Part shown: positions 1 through 8,687 of the stretch, in pieces | Layout of the letters: the number at the start of each line of letters is the position of its first letter | How positions within the stretch are numbered: the stretch's first letter is position 1 | From: PNNG01 sp046291695 | Lineage (GTDB): Bacteria > Bacteroidota > Bacteroidia > UBA7662 | NCBI GenBank assembly: GCA_046291695.1 | Contig: JBKBSO010000001.1 | Location: forward strand, 186,001 to 250,000 | DNA length: 64,000 bases | Reading direction: 5' to 3' | The notes under the pieces: model-generated | Told to the model about the DNA's origin: nothing | Databases searched by the model: none | The model's input: only the letters and a program-made list of their open reading frames with translations | Translations under genes and position numbers: made by a program

Positions 1-1452
1 TGGTACCTAGATAGCCTGGTAGCTAAAGGGGCTACCCTTAGGCACCATTCAAAATGGTTAAATGGAGCCACCATCGAAGTTCCTAGCCCCTCGGTATTGC
101 AAGCCATAAATAACCTTCCTTTTGTTAAATCGACACGAAACAATGGGCGGGTAGGCTATACCCGTGATCCTTTGTTTGAAGACAAATTACAACTACCGGC
201 TGATGGGCAGGCCCTACGGGTTCAACGACTCACCAACGCTTCTTATGGGGTGTCCTATAACCAAATCAGGCTGCATCATGGAGATGTGCTACACAACCTG
301 GGGTATATGGGCCAGGGTATGTATATTGCTGTGTTTGATGCCGGTTTTATAAATACCAACATTTTGCCTTGTTTTGATTCGCTTTACCTCGGAAATCGGG
401 TCATTGATACCTATGATTATGTGGACTTAAGCACCAATGTTTATGGGTTCGACAGTCATGGCACTTATGTTTTGGGTTGTATGGCAGGTGTAATCCCTGG
501 TGAATTAATTGGAACTGCCCCTGCAGCAAGCTATTTATTGTACCGCACTGAGAACAATGTGGGAGGTTCTGAAAACCAGATTGAAGAAGATAATTGGGTA
601 GCAGCGGCGGAGCGGGCCGACAGCATTGGGGCCGATGTATTCAATACCTCCTTGTCCTATACCACTTTTGACAATGCGGCCATGAATTACACCTATGCCG
701 ATATGGACGGCAATACCGCGCGAATTACCAGGGCTTCTGATTATGCAGCACAAAAAGGCATTTTGGTAGTGGCGAGTGCAGGAAACTATGGCAATGGTGG
801 CTGGACATACATAGGTGCACCTGCCGATGGCGATTCTGTACTGTCAGTTGGCGCCACAGGTGCAGATGGTAACCGGGTAGGATTTAGCAGCATTGGACCT
901 ACTTCCGACGGGCGGATTAAACCCAATGTAATGGCGCAAGGTTCAGGGGCTGTAACCTGCCAGCTATCCGGACAAGGGGTAACTTTTGTCAATGGCACCT
1001 CCTTTTCAGGGCCAATAATGGCCGGATTGGCAGCCATTTTGTGGCAGGCTCATCCGAACAAATCGAACATGGACATTTACAATGCTTTACAGCAAAGTGG
1101 AAATAATGCTTCCAGTCCAAACAACCAGGTAGGTTATGGCTTGCCCAATTTGCAGCAGGCTTTGATGTCGCTCGGTAATAAAGAAATGCAACAAACGGCC
1201 TTTATTGATGTGTATCCAAATCCATTTAATGATGTGTTTTCGGTAAATTTTAATACACAGGTTGGTGCTCAGGCAAGTTTGCGCATGATGGATATTCAGG
1301 GACGTGTGGTATATGAGGAATCGCTTGGCTGGGTTATTTCTGGTCCTAACGCATTTAAATTGTCGCCACCGCTAAACCTTCCTGCGGGTATGTATGTTTT
1401 GGAAATAGTTTCAGACTACAATCGCTTCATAAGCCGCATTATTAAACACTGA
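1..1452 (+). CDS. S8 subtilisin-like serine peptidase, T9SS-sorted (5' partial)
   Basis: A secreted subtilase predicted to cleave proteins at or outside the cell surface. The frame is open to base 1, so the signal peptide and most of the propeptide lie outside the window; the visible start is the end of an inhibitor-type propeptide. The triad is present: Asp in AVFDAGF (codon at 337), His in DSHGTY (457) and Ser in NGTSFSGP (1000), with the oxyanion Asn in ASAGNYG. The last ~75 residues form a type A T9SS sorting domain (VYPNPFND, then MYVLEIVS and a basic end), so export by T9SS is expected. The TonB receptor gene starts 3 bases downstream. It is shorter than, and clearly diverged from, the three subtilases at the right end of the window. 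Confidence 0.93.
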   Translation, partial: WYLDSLVAKGATLRHHSKWLNGATIEVPSPSVLQAINNLPFVKSTRNNGRVGYTRDPLFEDKLQLPADGQALRVQRLTNASYGVSYNQIRLHHGDVLHNLGYMGQGMYIAVFDAGFINTNILPCFDSLYLGNRVIDTYDYVDLSTNVYGFDSHGTYVLGCMAGVIPGELIGTAPAASYLLYRTENNVGGSENQIEEDNWVAAAERADSIGADVFNTSLSYTTFDNAAMNYTYADMDGNTARITRASDYAAQKGILVVASAGNYGNGGWTYIGAPADGDSVLSVGATGADGNRVGFSSIGPTSDGRIKPNVMAQGSGAVTCQLSGQGVTFVNGTSFSGPIMAGLAAILWQAHPNKSNMDIYNALQQSGNNASSPNNQVGYGLPNLQQALMSLGNKEMQQTAFIDVYPNPFNDVFSVNFNTQVGAQASLRMMDIQGRVVYEESLGWVISGPNAFKLSPPLNLPAGMYVLEIVSDYNRFISRIIKH

Positions 1453-1455
1453 TTT

Positions 1456-3834
1456 ATGTCCAAACCCATGAAGCGGGCTGTATTTGCAGCTCTGCTTCTT
1501 TTTCAATGCATCAGCTATTCACAGGTTTTTGGCCAGCGTTACACCATAAGTGGATTTGTTAGATCAGAAGGGGGGGAGTCGCTCATAGCAGCCAATGTAT
1601 TTGTGAAAGAGCTCAAGCGTGGCGCCATCACCAATGAATACGGCTTTTATTCCATTACCATTGAAAAAGGTATTTATGAAATTTCGGTTTCGTATTTAGG
1701 ATTCGAAACTTCGGTTATTCGGGTTGAACTCAACAAGTCGGTTCAGCACAATTTTACCTTAAAGCCGGCAAGCATTACGAGGCAGGAGGTTGTCATTGAA
1801 GCGGAGCGCGCCGATCAGAACGTGCAGGATGCCATTATGGGGCGTGCAGAGTTAAACATTGAGCAAGTTAAATCTTTGCCCGCTTTATTGGGCGAAGTTG
1901 ATATTTTAAAAACCATTCAGCTTTTACCTGGTGTGCAAACTGCAGGGGAAGGAAACACCGGCTTTTATGTGCGCGGAGGTGGTCCTGACCAGAACCTCAT
2001 TTTACTTGACGAGGCGGTAGTGTATAATGCTGCGCATTTATTTGGTTTTTTCTCAGTTTTTAATGCCGATGCCATCAACAATACCACGCTTATCAAAGGG
2101 GGTATGCCGGCCCAATACGGCGGGAGGGTAAGTTCGGTGTTGAACATCAATATGCGGGAAGGCAATAACCAACGTTTTAAGAGCGAAGGGGGTATAGGCC
2201 TGATTGCGTCGCGTTTTACTACAGAAGGACCTTTGGTAAAAGACAAAGGATCCTTTATTCTTTCGGGTCGCAGGACCTATATCGACATACTGGCTGATCC
2301 TTTTGTGCCGGCTGATGCTCCTGCAAAGGGAAGTAGGTATTACTTTTATGACTTAAATGCGAAGCTCAATTATCGCATTAGCGACAAAGATCGAATTTAT
2401 GCAAGTGCTTATTTTGGTCGCGATGTTTTTTTGTTTCGCAATCGCGATACGGGCTTGTCGTTCGAGATCCCATGGGGAAATGCCACTACCACATTACGCT
2501 GGAATCATTTATTCAGCAATAAGCTGTTTATGAATGTGAGTGCCATTTACAGTGATTTCAACTTTGGAACAGCCGTTGAGCAATCAGATTTTCGATTTGC
2601 CTTAAACTCAGGAGTAAAAAATGCCACGGTGAAGGTTGATTTTGACTATTTCCCTTCTTTACGTCACCAGCTCAAATGGGGGATGAACTATACGTATCAC
2701 ACCTTTACGCCTTCGGTAGTTGAAGCCCGGAGCGGTGATAATGTGTTCAATTTGCCGGGAGCTACCAATTTGAATGCGCACGAATTGGCTTTTTATGTAC
2801 AAGATCAGTGGGACATCACCGATCGTTTTCAGCTCAACGCTGGACTGCGCTATTCGAACTATACCCAAGTGGGGCCCTATCTTTTTGAACGCTTTGCTGA
2901 TGTAGATTTATTAGAAAAGGTAGAAGAACGCAGTTTTAACCGTGGAGATCGTGTAGTGAATTATGATGGGATTGAACCCCGTTTGTCGATGCGATATAGC
3001 CTTAACCAGGTATCGTCGCTCAAGTTTGGTGCTACACGCAACATGCAGTATATCCACCTGGCCAGTTCTTCGGGTAATGCATTACCCACCGACTTATGGG
3101 TGCCCAGTACGCTTAAAGTCAAGCCACAAATTGGATACCAATACTCCTTGGGATACTTCAGGAACTTTTTGAATAATACTTATGAGACATCTGTGGAAGT
3201 ATATTACAAGCAGCTCGAAAACCAGATTGATTTTAGAGATGGGGCAGTGAATGGTTTAAATTCAAACATTGAAAACGACTTTGTATTTGGGAATGGGGAG
3301 GCTTATGGCAGTGAGTTTTTTATCCAAAAGCGTAAAGGAGCCTTTACGGGATGGATAGGCTACACCCTGGCCTGGGCCTGGCGTCAGTTTCCCGATATAA
3401 TGGATGGTCGCAGATTTCCTTATAAGTTTGACCGACGACATGACCTCTCCTTAGTAGGTTCGTACAAAGTGGATGATCGGTGGATCTTTTCAAGCACATT
3501 TGTATATGCGACAGGGAACGCCTTTACCATACCCGAATCGCGCTACTTTATAGAAGGTAGAATCATTAACCAGATTGGCGACCGCAATAATCTGCGCTTG
3601 GCTAGCTATCATCGACTTGATTTGGCTGCTGTGTACAATCCACGCAGTCAGCAAACTAAAAAAGTGAAAAGTGAGTGGGTGTTTGCCATTTATAACGTTT
3701 ACAGCCGATTGAACCCCTATTTTGTTTATCTCAGCAATGAAGGCTCCATAGAGCAGCAAAGCCTTACGGTAGAAGCCCGGCAGGTTAGTTTGTTCCCCAT
3801 TTTGCCCTCTGTGTCCTGGAATTTTAAGTTTTAA
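1456..3834 (+). CDS. TonB-dependent outer-membrane receptor with carboxypeptidase-like N-terminal domain
   Basis: A 792-residue outer-membrane receptor that imports a ligand using TonB energy; the substrate is unknown. After a signal peptide (cleavage near VFGQ), residues ~28-110 form a CarboxypepD_reg-like beta-sandwich (GFVRSEGGESLIAANV, TNEYGFYSI). A plug domain follows at ~130-235 with the typical PGVQ, FYVRGGGPDQNLILLD and QYGGRVSSVL signatures, then a long barrel ending in an aromatic residue (SWNFKF). It lies 3 bases after the subtilase and 3 bases before the DUF4249 lipoprotein, so the three are almost certainly co-transcribed. TonB receptor plus DUF4249 pairs recur in Bacteroidota, where the lipoprotein is thought to work beside the receptor. 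Confidence 0.93.
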   Translation: MSKPMKRAVFAALLLFQCISYSQVFGQRYTISGFVRSEGGESLIAANVFVKELKRGAITNEYGFYSITIEKGIYEISVSYLGFETSVIRVELNKSVQHNFTLKPASITRQEVVIEAERADQNVQDAIMGRAELNIEQVKSLPALLGEVDILKTIQLLPGVQTAGEGNTGFYVRGGGPDQNLILLDEAVVYNAAHLFGFFSVFNADAINNTTLIKGGMPAQYGGRVSSVLNINMREGNNQRFKSEGGIGLIASRFTTEGPLVKDKGSFILSGRRTYIDILADPFVPADAPAKGSRYYFYDLNAKLNYRISDKDRIYASAYFGRDVFLFRNRDTGLSFEIPWGNATTTLRWNHLFSNKLFMNVSAIYSDFNFGTAVEQSDFRFALNSGVKNATVKVDFDYFPSLRHQLKWGMNYTYHTFTPSVVEARSGDNVFNLPGATNLNAHELAFYVQDQWDITDRFQLNAGLRYSNYTQVGPYLFERFADVDLLEKVEERSFNRGDRVVNYDGIEPRLSMRYSLNQVSSLKFGATRNMQYIHLASSSGNALPTDLWVPSTLKVKPQIGYQYSLGYFRNFLNNTYETSVEVYYKQLENQIDFRDGAVNGLNSNIENDFVFGNGEAYGSEFFIQKRKGAFTGWIGYTLAWAWRQFPDIMDGRRFPYKFDRRHDLSLVGSYKVDDRWIFSSTFVYATGNAFTIPESRYFIEGRIINQIGDRNNLRLASYHRLDLAAVYNPRSQQTKKVKSEWVFAIYNVYSRLNPYFVYLSNEGSIEQQSLTVEARQVSLFPILPSVSWNFKF

Positions 3835-3837
3835 GCC

Positions 3838-4752
3838 ATGCGAAACCTCCTTGTAACCCTTGTATGCTTTGGTTTGATACAGCTTTCGTGTGAACGTAGA
3901 ATTGAAATTGAAATTCCTGATGCAGGAACCTATTTGGTGGTACACGGACATATTGAACCCGATTCATTTGCCTATTTGAGCTTATCGCGAAACAGCCCCT
4001 ATTTTGATCCTATTGATTTGCAAACTGTATTTGGTGCGCTGGTCAACGGGGCTACGGTAATTGTAAGCAGTGATGGGGTTGATGATACCTTGCAAGCTGA
4101 TTTCAACTTCCAACACTGGACCTTATTCAATTATCGCGGAACTAAAATCAAAGGCGAATTTGGGAAGTCATACGCGTTAAAAATCATTTACGAGGATGAA
4201 GTGCTTACCGCTGTAACCAGTATTCCGCAAGCCCTGGCCTTAGATAGCTTATGGCATCGCAGTCGTGCAGATTTTATTTTGGAAGCTGGAAATGTGCAAC
4301 CAACCAAACGCGACAGTGAATTGGTAAGTCTTTATTTTCGGTATAACGATCCGCCAGAATTTGGGAATTTTGTTCGGGCCTTTAGCAGACGTAATAGTGA
4401 AAGTCAATGGAGCAGTGATTTTAGCTCTATTTACAGCGACGACTTGGTAAATGGGCAAACGGTAGATTTTATTTTACGTCGGGGTAAAGAAGTCTATTTA
4501 TTCAATGATTCTACAAGTTTTAATGAGTTTGGTTTTTTTGAAGTAGGGGACACCATACAAGTAAAATGGTGTGCAATTGACCGGGTGCATTACAACTTTT
4601 GGTTAACTTTAAACAGTGCAGTAGGGGGAAGTGGGAACCCTTTTGCCACGCCCACCATTGTAGCTACGAATATTCGTTCCAACCAGGGCAAAGCATTAGG
4701 GATATGGGGGGGGTATGGCAGCCTCATTTACACTTATATCGTGCAACCTTGA
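3838..4752 (+). CDS. DUF4249 domain-containing lipoprotein
   Basis: A 304-residue predicted surface or outer-membrane lipoprotein. The signal peptide ends in a lipobox (LIQLSC, Cys18), and the body resembles DUF4249 proteins: an N-terminal Ig-like strand region (YLVVHGHIEP), a carboxypeptidase-regulatory-like stretch with the ALVNGATVIVS motif, and a C-terminal section ending GIWGGYGS. The function is not established for the family; it is usually encoded directly after a TonB receptor, as here. The gene shares an operon with the receptor and the partial peptidase. The next gene, trxB, follows after 34 bases and has its own candidate promoter. Confidence 0.85.
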   Translation: MRNLLVTLVCFGLIQLSCERRIEIEIPDAGTYLVVHGHIEPDSFAYLSLSRNSPYFDPIDLQTVFGALVNGATVIVSSDGVDDTLQADFNFQHWTLFNYRGTKIKGEFGKSYALKIIYEDEVLTAVTSIPQALALDSLWHRSRADFILEAGNVQPTKRDSELVSLYFRYNDPPEFGNFVRAFSRRNSESQWSSDFSSIYSDDLVNGQTVDFILRRGKEVYLFNDSTSFNEFGFFEVGDTIQVKWCAIDRVHYNFWLTLNSAVGGSGNPFATPTIVATNIRSNQGKALGIWGGYGSLIYTYIVQP

Positions 4753-4762
4753 TGCGGATTTA

Positions 4763-4770
4763 TAACTTTG
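4763..4770 (+). promoter_or_regulatory. Candidate -7 promoter element of trxB
   Basis: TAACTTTG matches the Bacteroidota -7 consensus TAnnTTTG and lies 16 bases before the trxB start codon. No convincing -33 TTTG is seen at the usual spacing, so this is moderate support only. Confidence 0.4.
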
Positions 4771-4786
4771 TCAAAATTTTTTTAGC

Positions 4787-5725
4787 ATGTCAGATATTGA
4801 ACACGTAAAATGCCTGATCATTGGGTCGGGTCCTGCCGGTTACACTGCAGCCATTTATGCGGCCCGCGCCGGCTTAAATCCGGTTTTGTATGAAGGAATG
4901 CAACCCGGTGGTCAGCTTACCATTACCACCGAAGTTGAGAATTATCCCGGTTATCCTGAAGGAACGCAGGGGCCGGCCATGATGGAGGATTTCCGGAATC
5001 AGGCTGTGCGTATGGGAGCCGATTGTCGTTATGGCATGATTACCGAGGTAGATTTTAGTGGTCACCCACACCAGGTGGTGATAGATACAGAGAAAAAAAT
5101 GACGGCGGATGCGGTTATTATCGCCACCGGAGCTTCGGCCAAATGGCTTGGCTTGCCTTCTGAAGAACGTCTGAACGGTTTTGGTGTTTCGGCCTGTGCC
5201 GTATGCGATGGCTTCTTTTTCCGTGGTCAAACGGTAGCCATTGTAGGGGGAGGCGACACAGCAGCAGAAGAAGCAACTTACCTTGCAAAACTTTGTAAAA
5301 AGGTATATATGATTGTAAGAAGGGATGAACTCCGTGCTTCAAAAGCCATGCAGGAAAGGGTTTTTAAAACAGAAAACATAGAAATGCTTTGGAATCATGA
5401 AACAGAAGAAATTTTAGGTGAAAACGGCGTTACCGGTGTACGCTTGTTGAACAACAAAACCAACGAAAAACGCGAACTTGAGGTGCAAGGCTTTTTTGTA
5501 GCCATTGGACACCAGCCTAATACCGACATATTCAAAGGCTATTTGGACATGGATGAAACCGGATACATCAAAACTATTCCGGGCAGTACAAAAACCAATG
5601 TGGCCGGGGTATTTGCTTCGGGCGATGCTCAAGATAAAATTTATCGCCAGGCCGTAACAGCAGCAGGCACGGGTTGTATGGCCGCTCTGGATGCTGAACG
5701 CTGGTTAGGCGAAATGGGCTTATAA
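4787..5725 (+). CDS. trxB: Thioredoxin-disulfide reductase
   Basis: A 312-residue cytoplasmic flavoenzyme that reduces thioredoxin with NADPH. The FAD-binding GSGPAGYTAA motif is at residues 13-22, the redox-active CAVC at 137-140, the NADP-binding GGGDTAAEEA around 154-163, and the second FAD motif (ASGDAQD) near 278. Length and motif order are those of low-molecular-weight bacterial TrxB. It is followed by a strong intrinsic terminator, so it is probably transcribed alone or as the end of the preceding operon. Confidence 0.97.
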   Translation: MSDIEHVKCLIIGSGPAGYTAAIYAARAGLNPVLYEGMQPGGQLTITTEVENYPGYPEGTQGPAMMEDFRNQAVRMGADCRYGMITEVDFSGHPHQVVIDTEKKMTADAVIIATGASAKWLGLPSEERLNGFGVSACAVCDGFFFRGQTVAIVGGGDTAAEEATYLAKLCKKVYMIVRRDELRASKAMQERVFKTENIEMLWNHETEEILGENGVTGVRLLNNKTNEKRELEVQGFFVAIGHQPNTDIFKGYLDMDETGYIKTIPGSTKTNVAGVFASGDAQDKIYRQAVTAAGTGCMAALDAERWLGEMGL

Positions 5726-5750
5726 GTGGTATTTAGTCTTAACAATGTGT

Positions 5751-5787
5751 ACCGGAAGTGGGGTGTTTCCAGCTTCCGGTTTTTTTA
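5751..5787 (+). terminator. Rho-independent terminator after trxB
   Basis: An 8-bp stem (ACCGGAAG / CTTCCGGT) with a 14-base loop is followed directly by a T run. It lies 25 bases after the trxB stop. Confidence 0.88.
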
Positions 5788-5826
5788 TTTCAATTGCGAT
5801 TCATTTTTTGGTGCATTGGGGATGGA

Positions 5827-5857
5827 TTTGTACATTCGTATCCAGAAGTTATATTAA
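5827..5857 (+). promoter_or_regulatory. Candidate promoter of the HxlR regulator
   Basis: TTTG (5827-5830), 19 bases, then TATATTAA (5850-5857). The -33 element and spacing fit the Bacteroidota pattern and the -7 element is a partial match. A palindrome overlaps the -7 element (see next feature). Confidence 0.4.
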
Positions 5858-5860
5858 CTT
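5846..5860. promoter_or_regulatory. Palindrome overlapping the HxlR promoter, possible autoregulatory operator
   Basis: AAGTTA-TAT-TAACTT is a perfect 6+3+6 inverted repeat sitting on the candidate -7 element, 35 bases before the regulator start codon. HxlR-family dimers bind short palindromes and commonly control their own gene; that this is the operator is inference from position and symmetry. Confidence 0.4.
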
Positions 5861-5894
5861 ACTTCAAGATACTTATAACTAAACTAACAAGCCA

Positions 5895-6263
5895 ATGCAC
5901 GAGAACGGCCACAGCAGCATGCCAGGAATAGATACCACCTTGACCATCATTGGTGGTAAATGGAAAATACAGATACTGTGGAGCATCAAGAGTCGTGCAC
6001 GACGATTTAGCGAAATCAAGGAAGACGTTCATGGCATTACACAAAAGATGCTTACGCAGCAGCTCAAGGAATTTATCCGCGATGGTATAGTAGTTCGGAA
6101 ATCGTATCCTGAAATACCTCCTAGGGTAGAGTATCGTTTAACGGATTATGGAAAAAGTCTGCTTCCTGTGCTGGATGCCATTAATAAATGGGGCGAGATG
6201 CATCTCGACCGCGATAATTTGAAACAAAACAGCAAAAAACAACAACAACTAGGTCTCTTTTAG
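5895..6263 (+). CDS. HxlR-family winged-helix transcriptional regulator
   Basis: A 122-residue DNA-binding regulator. Typical HxlR features are visible: the start of the wing-helix in LTIIGGKWKIQILWSI (residues ~15-30), the ARRFSEIKEDVHGITQKMLTQQL recognition region (about 36-58, shown as shorter pieces RRFSEI, GITQKML), and the wing VEYRLTDYGKSLLPVL near 93-108. A Cys sensor of the YodB type is absent, so the signal is unknown. It has its own promoter and candidate operator and is convergent with the FAD oxidoreductase, the two stop codons being 2 bases apart. The target may be its own promoter only; no divergent partner gene is present. Confidence 0.92.
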   Translation: MHENGHSSMPGIDTTLTIIGGKWKIQILWSIKSRARRFSEIKEDVHGITQKMLTQQLKEFIRDGIVVRKSYPEIPPRVEYRLTDYGKSLLPVLDAINKWGEMHLDRDNLKQNSKKQQQLGLF

Positions 6264-6265
6264 GT

Positions 6266-7444
6266 TTAGATTTTGAGCCAGCCATTGCGTTTTTGAGGTC
6301 TGAAACCAGGGTAGCGTACTTTAAGCAGGTGCAAAGCGGCTTCTTCGCCCAGAGCCGGCCCAAGCGCAGCCCCCATGCCATTCATTCCGGCTACTATAAC
6401 CAGCCCATCCGGCATTACATGCAAGCCAGGAACTTTTTTGGGTTCACGGAAGCCCATAATGCCTACCCAACGATCGGCAATTTGATAAGGAGCGCCAGGA
6501 GGGAGGAGGTGGTTTTGCAGAAAAGCTTCTAAGTGCTCTTGTATGTTTGGGTTAAGTTCAAGCCGGGCAGTTTGTTCTGCGACAAAGTCCGTATTGCGGG
6601 CACCACCCAGCAAAATGCGCTGGTTGCCAATATTTCGAAAATAGAGATAGCCAAAATCGACATGAAAGTTGCCTTTCCAGGGTAAACTCACGGACAAGGG
6701 TTCAGTAACCAATACTTGCGCCCTTTGAGGCAAAACCTGATGTTCTGAAGCCAATTCACTCGCAAAAGCATTGTTGGCAAGCACCAAATCGTGTGCTTTT
6801 AATACTGAATCACCAAGATTGATATGCCATTGGTTGGCTTGTTTTAGCACCGATAAGACCTTTGTATTATACATAATATGCGCACCCAGATTTTCAGCTA
6901 ATGTTCTTAAGGCCAAAACGGTGGCTGCAGGGTTGATTTGGCCTTCGTATTTAAATTGAATGGCTGGACTTTGGTGTACCAAATCCATTTCGGCTAGTAA
7001 ACGGTAGTATGCTGTTGTTTGAAAGGCCTCGTGAAAAAGCGTGTTGATTTTCTGGTACTGGTCGATAGCGACTTGACTAGATTCCGGAAAATCATTAAGC
7101 AACAATTCATAGCCGTGTGTGGCCTGATATTGCATGTCTTTTTTTCGTAGTTGCGCGAGCAGGAGCGAAATGCCCCGGCGTTTTTGGCGAAGTAGTGAAA
7201 TGATAGTTTCGGGTGAGCTGTGACCTAGATCAGCTGCCAATTCAGAAGGACTTCCGAAGCAAAGGAAACCGGCGTTGCGTGAACTCGCAAGTGTGCCGAA
7301 TTTTTCTTGTTCTATTAATTTTACTTTAAGTTTTGGCTGATTTCGTAAAAGGGTGATGGCAGTAAATAGGCCGGTAAAGCCAGCGCCAACGATTACCACA
7401 TCAGCAGGAGCTGTCCAGATTGTTTTTTCCCAATAGCTAAGCAT
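6266..7444 (-). CDS. FAD-dependent amine/amino-acid oxidoreductase (DAO family)
   Basis: A 392-residue member of the D-amino-acid oxidase/DadA-like superfamily, expected to oxidise an amine or amino acid with FAD; the substrate is not evident. The Rossmann motif VIVGAGFTGLFTAITL is at residues ~18-33, followed by the family signature ASSRNAGFLCFG near 53-64, and a C-terminal FAD-contact segment VIVAGMNGMGAALGPALG. The start used is the ATG at 7444 (MLSYWEK); an upstream TTG at 7450 is less likely. The sequence around RNAGF with FWE/YWEK near the N-terminus resembles gamma-glutamylputrescine-oxidase-like proteins, but this assignment is weak. It is transcribed alone, convergent with the HxlR gene. 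Confidence 0.85.
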   Translation of the reverse strand: MLSYWEKTIWTAPADVVIVGAGFTGLFTAITLLRNQPKLKVKLIEQEKFGTLASSRNAGFLCFGSPSELAADLGHSSPETIISLLRQKRRGISLLLAQLRKKDMQYQATHGYELLLNDFPESSQVAIDQYQKINTLFHEAFQTTAYYRLLAEMDLVHQSPAIQFKYEGQINPAATVLALRTLAENLGAHIMYNTKVLSVLKQANQWHINLGDSVLKAHDLVLANNAFASELASEHQVLPQRAQVLVTEPLSVSLPWKGNFHVDFGYLYFRNIGNQRILLGGARNTDFVAEQTARLELNPNIQEHLEAFLQNHLLPPGAPYQIADRWVGIMGFREPKKVPGLHVMPDGLVIVAGMNGMGAALGPALGEEAALHLLKVRYPGFRPQKRNGWLKI

Positions 7445-7582
7445 GGTCAAATATAGGATGCTTTTTTACGAATACTATTATACATAATATAAATTATAGT
7501 GTAAAAGATGATTCCGAATTTGGCAATTGAAAGAAATGTTAGATATTTACATCGCCAATGACCTTTGCTTTTTATACTGGAC

Positions 7583-8476
7583 ATGCCAACTGTAGTACAA
7601 TCATTCGATAATTCGTCCTTGGGTCCGGGCATTCACGCTCCACTTGCATCAACTGAAGCCGAACAAGAAGTCTATTTGAAGTCGAGTTTATTCAACGGCT
7701 TATTTTTGTTTTTGCTGGCGTATGTGCTGGTGTATTTACCCGGACAGCTCAGTTCAGTGATTTTGGCCAGCGTAGTTGACAAAGGCCCTGTACTCTTCCA
7801 TAACAAACTCTTGTATATGGACGTGGTTGGTTGGGACCGTTTTGATGCGGTATCAATATACACCAGTGCATTATTTACCAATTTTCTGCAGTTTGGCATT
7901 TATTTGGCCCTATATAACCGTCAAAAAAAGGATGCCATAGGTTTTGGTAAAAGCCTCATTTTTTGGCTTTTGATGCACAGCGCTGTACGTTCATTCGGCT
8001 GCGTTATACCTGCTGTAGCTTCCGATGAGGGTTTTAAATACATTGCTGATTGGATGTATTGGGGTCCATATACCTTGTTTTTGCTTTCCTTACTGAGCAT
8101 TACCATTATGCTTATTTTGAGTGGATATCTAACCCGATTTGCATTGCAAAGTTCGGCCTCTAAAAATTTAATACGAGCCAGTCGCCGTAAACGCTTTATC
8201 AGCTCGGCTGTTCTTTTGCCCTGGATATACGGCAGTTTAATCATTACCACCTCGCAATGGCCTGACTGGCGTGAATCGTACCACGAAATAAGCCTGTTGT
8301 GGAGTATGGGAATTCTTATTCTTCCCATGTTTTTTTACCTCAAATTCTTAAATAAAAAACCCGTAGCGAGCGTACGTAATCAGTATGCCCTTAATCGGAA
8401 TTATGCATCGGCAGGTATTGCAACTGTGCTTTTCTTATTATTTAGGTTACTGCTAGGCAATGGCGTTTATTTCTAA
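7583..8476 (+). CDS. Multi-pass membrane protein of unknown function
   Basis: A 297-residue protein with about seven hydrophobic segments (for example LFLFLLAYVLVYL near 35-50, TLFLLSLLSITIMLILSGY near 165-185, and AGIATVLFLLFRLLLG at the C-terminus). I do not recognise the family. Segment two, FLQFGIYLALYNRQKKDAIG, leads into an amphipathic loop, so a Yip1/permease-like topology is conceivable but unsupported. The ATG at 7583 is preferred over the upstream TTG at 7565. The gene stands alone between a divergent oxidoreductase and a convergent OmpH gene. Confidence 0.75.
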   Translation: MPTVVQSFDNSSLGPGIHAPLASTEAEQEVYLKSSLFNGLFLFLLAYVLVYLPGQLSSVILASVVDKGPVLFHNKLLYMDVVGWDRFDAVSIYTSALFTNFLQFGIYLALYNRQKKDAIGFGKSLIFWLLMHSAVRSFGCVIPAVASDEGFKYIADWMYWGPYTLFLLSLLSITIMLILSGYLTRFALQSSASKNLIRASRRKRFISSAVLLPWIYGSLIITTSQWPDWRESYHEISLLWSMGILILPMFFYLKFLNKKPVASVRNQYALNRNYASAGIATVLFLLFRLLLGNGVYF

Positions 8477-8550
8477 ATAAGGTTTCGGTACTGCCCGGAT
8501 GTTGAGCATGGGGCGGCTGTTTTACAAGCAGCTGGGTTAAAGAAAAAAAA

Positions 8551-8576
8551 CGCATTAAGTCATGCGACTTAATGCG
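8551..8576 (-). terminator. Hairpin terminator after the OmpH-like gene
   Basis: A perfect 11-bp stem (CGCATTAAGTC / GACTTAATGCG) with loop ATGC. On the minus strand it is followed by nine T; on the plus strand only by a weak T-rich stretch. It therefore mainly ends the minus-strand ompH operon and may also serve the convergent membrane-protein gene. Confidence 0.85.
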
Positions 8577-8655
8577 TCTTTGCCTCTTTTAGAGCCATCC
8601 AAGGCATTTCTGAAACAACAAGTGAATAAGTGTATTTCGAAGTCAACCTACTTTG

Positions 8656-8671
8656 CCGGTTAATTAACCGG
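8656..8671. repeat. 16-bp perfect palindrome downstream of the OmpH-like gene
   Basis: CCGGTTAATTAACCGG is self-complementary over its full length, 17 bases after the stop codon of the OmpH-like gene. No T tract follows, so it is not a standard terminator. Function unknown. Confidence 0.5.
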
Positions 8672-8687
8672 TCCCGGTCGTATTTAC

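Noticed and set aside
3490..3951. A 153-codon antisense ORF at the TonB receptor end
   Set aside because: It is a shadow of the receptor and lipoprotein coding frames, both strongly supported.
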